Source: an uncultured Atopobiaceae bacterium (GTDB lineage Bacteria > Actinomycetota > Coriobacteriia > Coriobacteriales > Atopobiaceae). Taken from it: a stretch of 24,459 nucleotides of DNA. Numbering within the stretch: the stretch's first letter is position 1; the number at the start of each line of letters is the position of its first letter. The stretch lies in NCBI GenBank assembly GCA_905235165.1, contig CAJOKK010000012.1:1-24459 (forward strand). Reading direction: 5' to 3'. Under the pieces are notes generated by a model that had not been told where the DNA came from, searched no databases, and was given only the letters and a program-made list of their open reading frames with translations. The translations under genes and the position numbers were made by a program. This document shows positions 14,521 through 20,889 of the stretch, one piece after another.

Positions 14521-14800
14521 GTTGGAGAAACGGGCTCCCGAAATCACAACTTTGCGGCATGCGTGCCGGTGAGTTGGAGAAACAGACCCCCGTAATCACA
14601 ACTTTGCGGCATGCGTGCCGGTGAGTTGGAGAAACAGACCCCCGTAATCACAACTTTGCGGCATGCGTGCCGGTAAGTTGGAGAAACGGGCCCCCGAAAT
14701 CACAACTTTGCGGCACAGCTGCCGGTAAGTTGGAGAAATTGGCCCTCATAATCACAACTTTGCGGCAGGGCTGCCAGTAAGGTGAAGAAAGCGCCTTGCA
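14521..14800. repeat. 52-bp-period palindromic repeat array (array 2b, CAACTT/AAGTTG type)
   Basis: GTTGGAGAAA begins at 14521, 14573, 14625, 14677 and 14729, exactly 52 bp apart, with a degenerate sixth at 14781. Each unit has a hairpin whose arms CAACTT...AAGTTG flank an inner GGCA/TGCC, then a 22-bp spacer (GAGAAAC...AATCA) that is nearly the same in every unit. It directly abuts array 2a, has the same period and the same GAAAC element after the right arm, but different arms. Confidence 0.92.
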
Positions 14801-14848
14801 ATGACCCCTCGAAGTCCAAAAGCTGCCGCCCGCATGAAATATCGCGGT

Positions 14849-14879
14849 GTAAACCCCATATCTGAAACGGGAGCGTAAC
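14849..14879 (+). promoter_or_regulatory. Possible GlnR-like operator upstream of the GS homologue
   Basis: GAAAC (14864-14868), exactly 6 bp, then GTAAC (14875-14879), with GTAAAC at 14849-14854. This fits half of the actinobacterial GlnR box pattern (gTnAC-n6-GaAAC repeated). It lies 65-95 bp before the GS homologue, and a GlnR-like gene is 6 kb downstream. Short and degenerate motif, so tentative. Confidence 0.3.
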
Positions 14880-14943
14880 GCGGGTGTGCGAACCTGTCCC
14901 TAAGAAAGAACATATCCGCCTTTTCTAGGAAAAGGAGACAATC

Positions 14944-16281
14944 ATGGGCAACGACATGAACATCGACTTTGTCATGCGAACCATAGAGGAGCGCGACATT
15001 CGATTCGTGCGCCTGTGGTTTACGGACGTGCTGGGCAACCTCAAGGCTTTCTCCATTGCGTCCGAAGAGATCGAGAAGGCCTTTGAGGAGGGCATCGGCT
15101 TTGACGGCTCGGCGGTTGAAGGCTTCGTTGCCGCCGAGGAGTCCGACATGCTAGCCTTCCCAGACCCCACGACTTTCCAGATCGTTCCGCGCATGGGCAA
15201 TCAGGAGCCGACGGCTCGTATCTTCTGCGACATCAAGACTCCCTCTCGCGAGCCCTTTGACGGAGATCCGAGGGGTTGCCTTGAGCGCGTCTTCCGTGCC
15301 GCCGAGGATAAGGGCTACGTGCTGAATGTTGGTCCGAAGATTGAGTACTTCTACTTCAAGGATAAGGGCCCCGAACTCAAGCCGCTCGACGATTCGAGCT
15401 ACTTTGACCTTACGGCCTTTGATGCTGCCACCGATCTGCGTCACCAGACGATCCTTGCCCTCGAGCGCATGTCCGTTCCCGTGACCTATTCCTATCACGC
15501 GAATGCCCACTCGCAAAACGCCGTTGAGCTGCGCTATGCCGACGCTCGTACCTGCGCCGACAACATCATTACCGCGCGCATGGCCATTCGCCAGGTGGCC
15601 TTTGCCAACAACATGGTGGCCTCCTTCATGCCCAAGCCCATGTCGAACGTGCCGGGCTCTGGCATGTTCCTGTACCAGTCGCTCTTCGACCGCGAGGGCA
15701 ACAACCTCTTCTGGGCTCCCAAAGAGCATCACCCGGCACACCTATCCGACCTTGCGCAGCACTACGTTGCGGGCCTGCTCAAGTACGCGCCGGACTACAC
15801 GCTTATCACCAACCCGACCGTGAACTCCTACAAGCGCCTCGTTACCAACAGCGTCGTTCCCCTCTACGCAACCTGGGGACGCAAGGATCGCACGGCGCTC
15901 GTTCGCGTGCCGACGCACAAGCCGGGCAAGCACCAGTCCACCCGCGTCGAGCTGCGCCAGGCCGACCCGACGGCCAATCCCTACCTGGCCTTTGCCATCA
16001 CGCTTGCTGCGGGTATTCGCGGTATCGAGGAGGGCCTGGAACTTCCCGACGAGATCACCACGGTGGGCATGACCGACTCCCAGATTCGCGCCCTGGGCAT
16101 CGAGCGTCTGCCGCGTTCGCTCGGACGCGCCATCGAGCGCTTCGAGGGCAGCACCTTCGTGCGCGAGGCGCTGGGCGACCACGTCTGCGACTACCTGCTC
16201 GACGTCAAGCACCGCGAGTGGCATGACTTCCGTGGTGCCGTGACGGATTGGGAGCGCGAGCGCTACTACGCCGGCGTATAG
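14944..16281 (+). CDS. Glutamine synthetase-fold protein with degraded active site (probable pseudoenzyme)
   Basis: Homologue of type I glutamine synthetase, 445 aa, full family length, start ATG 14944 after AAAAGGAG (14929-14936). Family landmarks are well kept: RLWFTDVLGNLK, FDGSAVEGF, EESDM, FMPKP, NPTVNSYKRLV, ADPTANPYLAF and the C-terminal WERERYY. Aligned by eye with remembered Bacillus GlnA, the n1/n2 metal ligands and catalytic residues are mostly replaced. GPEPEFF becomes GPKIEYF (Glu to K132, E134 kept). HHEVAPGQHE becomes YHANAHSQNA (both Glu to A186 and A193). GSGMH becomes GSGMF (His to F242). The flap Glu in LVPGYEAP becomes V304. E336 remains. Normal glutamine synthesis is therefore unlikely. 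It may be a regulator or carry out another ligation. It sits just before amino-acid transport genes. Confidence 0.9.
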   Translation: MGNDMNIDFVMRTIEERDIRFVRLWFTDVLGNLKAFSIASEEIEKAFEEGIGFDGSAVEGFVAAEESDMLAFPDPTTFQIVPRMGNQEPTARIFCDIKTPSREPFDGDPRGCLERVFRAAEDKGYVLNVGPKIEYFYFKDKGPELKPLDDSSYFDLTAFDAATDLRHQTILALERMSVPVTYSYHANAHSQNAVELRYADARTCADNIITARMAIRQVAFANNMVASFMPKPMSNVPGSGMFLYQSLFDREGNNLFWAPKEHHPAHLSDLAQHYVAGLLKYAPDYTLITNPTVNSYKRLVTNSVVPLYATWGRKDRTALVRVPTHKPGKHQSTRVELRQADPTANPYLAFAITLAAGIRGIEEGLELPDEITTVGMTDSQIRALGIERLPRSLGRAIERFEGSTFVREALGDHVCDYLLDVKHREWHDFRGAVTDWERERYYAGV

Positions 16282-16287
16282 TGAGTT

Positions 16288-16369
16288 CGCAGTGAGTCAG
16301 TTACCGTAGTCCTTTTTGACTCATCCTGTTCGCTGAGTCAAAAAGGACTACGGTAACTGACTCACTGCG
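16288..16369. repeat. Perfect 36-bp-arm inverted repeat (terminator-like or mobile palindrome)
   Basis: Positions 16288-16323 are the exact reverse complement of 16334-16369, with a 10-nt loop (TCCTGTTCGC). Each arm carries TGAGTCA-type heptamers near both ends (GTGAGTCAG and TTGACTCA). It begins 7 bp after the GS-homologue stop and is followed by TTTCC, so it can end transcription both ways, but the arm length and perfection exceed normal terminators. Confidence 0.95.
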
Positions 16370-16433
16370 TTTCCTGTGTGTTGAATTGTGAATCATTCGT
16401 AAGGACTTGCCGAGATATCGGCGGCGAGTGATT

Positions 16434-16463
16434 TTGCGCGGGAATATTGAACGTGGCGAATAA
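16434..16463 (+). promoter_or_regulatory. Candidate promoter of the first binding-protein gene
   Basis: TTGCGC (16434-16439), 18-bp spacer, GAATAA (16458-16463), about 80 bp before the start codon. Weak matches. The gap 16370-16544 also holds a small GCCGA/TCGGC hairpin (16409-16422). Confidence 0.25.
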
Positions 16464-16544
16464 AGAGTCGCCTCCATCGCACGAGCTTTGAACGATACAC
16501 CCGTCGGCGTGCGGTGGCAGTCATCTCAAGGAAGGGGATATTCC

Positions 16545-17357
16545 ATGAGCAGTATTAACCGTCGGTCGTTTCTTGCCGCATGTGCCGGCAGCCTGGGCCT
16601 CGCGTTGAGCGCCTGTGGGGGCTCTGCTCCTGCCGACAGCGCCAGCAAGGCGGAGAGCCAGGACTACAAGCTGGTGAAGCCCGGCACCCTGATTTTCGTT
16701 TCTGAGCTGGAGTTTCCGCCGCTCGACTCCTTCGAGGACGGCGTGCCCAAGGGTTTTGACGTCGACCTCTCTCACGAGATCGCAGAGCGCATGGGGCTGA
16801 AGTGCGAGTACCTGCCTCCCCAGAACTTTGACTCCATTATTCCCATGATCAAGCAGGGCGGTAAGGCCGATGTGGGCAACTCCGCCTTCTCCGTTACCGA
16901 GGAGCGCAAGGCCGAGATCGACTTCAGCGATCCCTACCTCGACTCCAACCTTGGCATTGCCGTTCGCAACGACTCAGATGCGCGTGACGAGAACACCCTC
17001 AATGCCGAAGACAAGAAGATTGCCGTCCAGGCGGGTTCGACGGGTGAGGCTTGGGTTCGCGAGAACCTTCCCCAAGCCACCGTCGTGCCTATCGACTCCG
17101 TCACGAGTTGCATGACGGGCGTGGAGGCCGGGCAGTACGCCGCCTTCTGCGGTGACTTGCCGGTTGTTGCCTACCTGAGCAATTCCTTCCCGAACTGCGA
17201 GATTGCCAAGGAGATTCCGACGGGCGAGCAGTACGCCCTGGTCATCTCGAAGAACAATCCGGCTCTGACGGCTGCCATCAACGAGGTCTTGGCTGACTTG
17301 CGCAGCGATGGCACGATCGACGAGCTCGAAGAGAAGTGGTTCGGAAGAGTTCTTTAG
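16545..17357 (+). CDS. Amino-acid ABC transporter substrate-binding lipoprotein (SBP family 3), copy 1
   Basis: Surface lipoprotein of 270 aa that captures a polar amino acid for the ABC importer encoded downstream. ATG 16545 is chosen over the upstream in-frame start because it follows AAGGAAGGGG and begins a proper signal: twin-arginine-like NRRSFL and lipobox LSAC with Cys24. Family 3 binding-protein features are present: LEFPPLDSFEDGVPKGFDVDL, PQNFDSIIPMIKQGGKADVG, the ligand-carboxylate Arg in TEERKAEIDFSDPY, and the amino-group Asp in CGDLPVV. It shares long stretches with the next gene (for example IPTGEQYALVISKNNPALTAA), so the two are tandem duplicates. The ligand cannot be told from sequence; position beside the GS homologue suggests glutamine/glutamate or another polar amino acid. 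Confidence 0.94.
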   Translation: MSSINRRSFLAACAGSLGLALSACGGSAPADSASKAESQDYKLVKPGTLIFVSELEFPPLDSFEDGVPKGFDVDLSHEIAERMGLKCEYLPPQNFDSIIPMIKQGGKADVGNSAFSVTEERKAEIDFSDPYLDSNLGIAVRNDSDARDENTLNAEDKKIAVQAGSTGEAWVRENLPQATVVPIDSVTSCMTGVEAGQYAAFCGDLPVVAYLSNSFPNCEIAKEIPTGEQYALVISKNNPALTAAINEVLADLRSDGTIDELEEKWFGRVL

Positions 17358-17372
17358 GGAGATGTGCTGGAA

Positions 17373-17409
17373 AAATGGGGCAGGTACCACACTGGTACCT
17401 GCCCCATTT
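17373..17409. terminator. Perfect 17-bp-stem hairpin between the two binding-protein genes
   Basis: AAATGGGGCAGGTACCA (17373-17389) pairs perfectly with TGGTACCTGCCCCATTT (17393-17409) around a 3-nt loop. Symmetrical A/T ends make it a possible bidirectional terminator, separating the two copies into different transcripts. A TAAAAT (-10-like) at 17432-17437 follows, about 57 bp before the next start. Confidence 0.8.
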
Positions 17410-17493
17410 CGCGTTATGCGGCGGGAATGGTTAAAATAGTAAGTTGTGAAAAATACCTGCAGAGTGCAGCTTTGCTGTTTGAAAGGACCAACT

Positions 17494-18315
17494 ATGGGTC
17501 ATCCCTCACGCCGACAGTTCCTCTCTAGCATTGCCTTCGGGGCCGGCGCCCTTGCCCTATCGGGCTGCGGCTCATCTGCCAATACCGCTGAGGAAGAAAA
17601 GGGTGACGGTGCGTATAAGCTGGTCACGCCGGGTGTTCTTACCTGCGTTGCCGAGCTTCACTTCCCTCCGTTTGACTCCATGGACGAGAAGACCGGTGAG
17701 CCCATCGGCTTTGATATCGATGTCTCCAATGCTCTTGCCAAGCAGCTGGGGCTTGAGGTCAAGTGGCTCCCGAGCCAGAACTTTGACACCCTTGTGCCCA
17801 CCATCAAGGCGGGCGGAACGGCCGATATTGCCTTGTCGGCTATCACGATTACGGATGCCCGCCTTGCCGAGGTCGATATGACCGACCCCTATCTGGACTC
17901 AAACCAGTCAATCGTGGTCGAGAAGAATTCCGCAGAGACGACTGAGTCCCTTAACGACGCCTCCAAGAAGATCGCGGTCCAGTCTGGAACGACGGGTGAG
18001 TCTTGGGCCCAAGAGAACCTGCCCGATGCGCAGATCGTTCCCTTGGATGACGTCGTCAGCGCCATGAACGGCACGGTCGCCGGAAGGTACGATGCAATCG
18101 TCGTCGACCTGCCCGTCTCCAAGTATCAGATCACCAATTCCTTCAGCGACCTCAAGGTGCTTGAGGAGATTCCGACGGGCGAGCAGTACGGCATGGTGGT
18201 GTCGAAGTCAAACCCCGGCTTGACTGCCGCCCTCAACGAGGCCCTGCAGGCCATCAAGGACGATGGCACCTTCGCGCAAATCCAGACCACCTGGTTCGGC
18301 GAAGAGATTCAGTAA
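17494..18315 (+). CDS. Amino-acid ABC transporter substrate-binding lipoprotein (SBP family 3), copy 2
   Basis: Second amino-acid-binding lipoprotein, 273 aa. ATG 17494 follows GAAAGGA (17481-17487) and starts a signal with SRRQFL and lipobox ALSGC (Cys25); the longer in-frame ORF lacks these. Binding-protein features: LHFPPFDSMDEKTGEPIGFDIDV, SQNFDTLVPTIKAGGTADIA, the ligand Arg in TDARLAEVDMTDPYLDSN, the amino-group Asp in VVDLPVSKY. Clearly a paralogue of copy 1, but diverged in many pocket-lining positions (for example NSAFSVTEER versus LSAITITDAR), so the two may bind different amino acids and share one permease/ATPase. A hairpin after the stop (18344-18373) may stabilise the mRNA and raise binding-protein levels relative to the permease. 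Confidence 0.94.
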   Translation: MGHPSRRQFLSSIAFGAGALALSGCGSSANTAEEEKGDGAYKLVTPGVLTCVAELHFPPFDSMDEKTGEPIGFDIDVSNALAKQLGLEVKWLPSQNFDTLVPTIKAGGTADIALSAITITDARLAEVDMTDPYLDSNQSIVVEKNSAETTESLNDASKKIAVQSGTTGESWAQENLPDAQIVPLDDVVSAMNGTVAGRYDAIVVDLPVSKYQITNSFSDLKVLEEIPTGEQYGMVVSKSNPGLTAALNEALQAIKDDGTFAQIQTTWFGEEIQ

Positions 18316-18343
18316 GCCGCACTAACAGCATGTTCAGCAACGT

Positions 18344-18373
18344 GCGGGGCTCTGCTCACGTGCAGAGTCCCGC
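18344..18373 (+). other. Intercistronic hairpin between binding protein and permease
   Basis: GCGGGGCTCTGC (18344-18355) pairs with GCAGAGTCCCGC (18362-18373), 12 bp with one G-U and a 6-nt loop. No T-run follows, so it is more likely an mRNA-stabilising or attenuating hairpin than a full terminator. Confidence 0.6.
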
Positions 18374-18398
18374 GCCTTGGATAAAGAGGAGAAGCTCT

Positions 18399-19797
18399 AT
18401 GAGTCACGTAACGTCACGGAAGGCAACGTGGGTGCTGAGGGTGGCTATGGCTACGCTCGTGCTTTCCTTGCTTGTTCCTAGCGAGGCCGTGGCCATGTCT
18501 ACCAACAAGGCAACCGCTCGTCCGAACCAAGACGGTGGGTCGGGTGTCATCGGAGGCATTCCTACGCGCCTGACTTGGAGGCACGGTGGGAGAGGGCGAA
18601 GAGGTCAAGGACATCACGCTGACCCTGCCCGAGGGCGGTTCCTTTGAGGGCTCCTCTACCAAAGTCACAGCTCTCGATGGCCTTACGCGCACGGGCGTTG
18701 AGGGTGTGGCTACGCCAAGCGACAACAGCCTGAAGGTGGTCTTCTCCGAGCCGGTGAGCCAGAACCTGCTCGTTCGCCTTGAGGTCGAGGGCATGGCTTT
18801 CCCTTCAGAGGGCGGCGATGTCGTGGTGGGTGGCAGCTACACCACGGGAGCTGGAGAGCAGAAGCTGGACGATTCCAAGCCCATCGAGACCATCGCCAAC
18901 ACGCCGCTCCAGTCCATCGTCTCCTTCCTTGACGAGTCTCCGGCCGTTGCGGCATGGAACTCCAACCAGTTCCTCGGCATGTTCTTCAAGCCGCAGCTGC
19001 TGGTGACCTCCCTGTGCACGCTTGCCCCGGGCTGGCTGCTCTGCCTTGCCATCGTGGCCATCGCCTACCCGATTGCCATCATGCTTGGCCTGCTCTTCGC
19101 CTTCATGAAGATCTCGCGCTATCGCATTCTGCGCGCCATCGCCATCACCTACGTCAACCTGCTGCGCGGCACGCCGCTCTTCCTGCAGATCTACATCATG
19201 TTCTTCGGCCTGCCGATGATGAACATCAACATCGACAACAACGTGCTGGGCGTCATTGTGATCGCGGTCAATGCCTCGGCCTACCTTGCCGAGATCTTCC
19301 GCGCGGGTATCCAGTCCATTCCCGAGGGCCAGTACGAGGCAGCTTCCTCGCTGGGCATGACCTACCTGCAGACGATGTTCTACGTCATCCTGCCGCAGAC
19401 CATCCGCCGCGTCATCCCCACGGTAACGAGCGACTTCATCACTTCCTACAAAGACACCTCGCTCTTGTCGTCGGTGGGCGTGATGGAGCTCATGATGTTC
19501 GCCAAGAACCTCACGTCGGTCTCGGGCAACATGACGCCCTACGTGGCCGCCGCCATCTTCTACCTCATCGTTACGCTGCCGCTCATCAAGGTGGTCGGCA
19601 ATATCGAGAAGCGCATCGCGCACTCTGAGCACGGACATGGCCTGCGCCCGAAGATCCGTACGAACGAGGAGGGCTCGGCCCAGGCCGAAGCCGAACTTGG
19701 CGACGAGATTAGCGTGCATGCCGAGGCGCTTGAGCGCGAGGGTGCCTTGGGCGAGCGCGTCATGCTGTCGTTCAACAGTGTTGCTGCGGAGGTGTAG
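18399..19797 (+). CDS. Amino-acid ABC transporter permease with N-terminal secreted domain, apparent frameshift near 18575
   Basis: Permease (HisM/GlnP type) of the amino-acid importer. ATG 18399 follows AAGAGGA and encodes a signal peptide (TWVLRVAMATLVLSLLVPSEAVA). The reading continues to about 18572; the matching continuation (GEGEEVKDITLTLPEG...) lies in another frame, open from GTG 18586. A single extra base (or two missing bases) between 18573 and 18600 explains this. Next is a beta-rich extracytoplasmic domain of about 110 residues not usual for such permeases. The membrane domain follows (FFKPQLLVTSLCTLAPGW..., RGTPLFLQIYIMFFGLP) with the EAA loop EAASSLGMTYLQTMFYVILPQTIRRVIP that contacts the ATPase. 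The C-terminal tail of about 50 residues is acidic. The stop is 2 bp before the ATPase gene. Whether the frameshift is real or a sequence error is undecided. Confidence 0.88.
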
Positions 19798-19799
19798 TC

Positions 19800-20672
19800 A
19801 TGGCTTTGTTTGCTAAGAAACACAAGGGCTTCGATGCGGCTACGGTTCCGCCCGCTATGGACGCCAACGAGGCGGCGAGCATAGCATTTGCTCACGACCA
19901 GGGCCTCTCTCGTCATCACTTCGTTGAGGGCGAGCATCCTGCGGTGCGTATTGAGCACCTCAACAAGACCTTCAACGGCGAGACGCAGGTGCTTCGCGAC
20001 GTGAACCTTGACGTCTGGAACGGCGAGATCGTCGTGGTGCTGGGCCCCTCCGGCTCCGGCAAGTCCACGATGCTTCGCTGCATCAACCTACTCGAGACTC
20101 CCACTGCCGGCCACATCCTCATCGATGACGAGGAGATCACCGGCAAGAGTGGCCGTGAGGTCGCTCGCGTTCGTCGCGAGCTTGGCATGGTCTTCCAGGG
20201 CTTCAATCTCTTCCCGCACCTCACGGCGCTTGAGAACGTCATGGTCGGTCAGACCAAGGTTCTGAAGAAGGACAAGGAAGAGGCCCGTGCCGAGGCCATC
20301 AAGCAGCTTGAGGCTGTGGGCATGGGGGACCGCATCGACTTTAAGCCGCCCCAGCTTTCCGGTGGTCAGCAGCAGCGTGTTGCCATTGCCCGCGCCGTTG
20401 CCATGCATCCCAAGGTGCTTCTCTTTGACGAGCCTACCTCTGCGCTCGACCCCGAGCTCGTGCGCGATGTTCTTGGCGTCATGCGTGAGCTTGCCCTCCA
20501 CGGCAACATGACGATGATTGTCGTGACGCATGAGATGGGCTTCGCGCGTGAGGTTGCCGACCGCGTCGTGTTCATGGAGGGCGGTGTCGTGGTCGAGCAG
20601 GGCCTTCCCGAAGACGTCTTCGACCACCCGCAGCACGAGCGCACCAAGCAGTTCCTCGGCTCTATCGGCTAG
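19800..20672 (+). CDS. Polar amino-acid ABC transporter ATP-binding protein (GlnQ/HisP type)
   Basis: ATPase of the amino-acid importer, 290 aa. Motifs: Walker A GPSGSGKST (82-90), Q-loop MVFQGFNLFPHLT, signature LSGGQQQRVAIARA, Walker B VLLFDEPTSALDPE, H-loop VVTHEMGFAREVADR. The FNLFPHLT and ALDPELV forms are typical of GlnQ/ArtP/HisP ATPases. An N-terminal extension of about 48 residues precedes the nucleotide-binding fold, longer than in GlnQ. It starts 2 bp after the permease stop, so the two are co-translated. No clear terminator follows. Confidence 0.96.
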   Translation: MALFAKKHKGFDAATVPPAMDANEAASIAFAHDQGLSRHHFVEGEHPAVRIEHLNKTFNGETQVLRDVNLDVWNGEIVVVLGPSGSGKSTMLRCINLLETPTAGHILIDDEEITGKSGREVARVRRELGMVFQGFNLFPHLTALENVMVGQTKVLKKDKEEARAEAIKQLEAVGMGDRIDFKPPQLSGGQQQRVAIARAVAMHPKVLLFDEPTSALDPELVRDVLGVMRELALHGNMTMIVVTHEMGFAREVADRVVFMEGGVVVEQGLPEDVFDHPQHERTKQFLGSIG

Positions 20673-20791
20673 TAACAGTAGTATGAGCCTGGCTCGCATG
20701 CGATCTCGTACGGCATTGGGTGGCCTTATATCGATGAAAGATGTGTTCAGCGTGGCCCTTCTACGCTATAGACGTGGTCATGGTGGGCTTT

Positions 20792-20823
20792 ACGTATCGA
20801 ATTGATACGTTTTGTGCTACCCT
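20792..20823 (+). promoter_or_regulatory. Palindromic operator and candidate extended -10 promoter of the GlnR-like gene
   Basis: ACGTATC (20792-20798) and GATACGT (20804-20810) form a perfect inverted repeat around GAATT. Just downstream, TGC-TACCCT (20815-20823) fits an extended -10 of the actinobacterial TAnnnT kind. The palindrome would overlap the -35 region. The start codon is 67 bp further on. The rest of the 217-bp gap shows no gene. Confidence 0.45.
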
Positions 20824-20889
20824 GAATTAGTGCGTTTGTTTTGAGATTGTTACTTTTGCCAGCTGCAGGCGCTTTGGAGGTCATGCGGA

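Noticed and set aside
13195..14547. 450-aa antisense open frame across gpmA and the repeats
   Set aside because: It runs through gpmA, its terminator and the repeat array, which no real gene would do.
14331..14800. CRISPR array
   Set aside because: The unit is regular (52 bp) but the 22-bp 'spacers' are nearly identical between units, and no cas genes are present. It is a palindromic tandem repeat instead.
18571..18605. Programmed ribosomal frameshift in the permease
   Set aside because: No slippery heptamer and no clear stimulatory structure; an indel or sequencing error is simpler.
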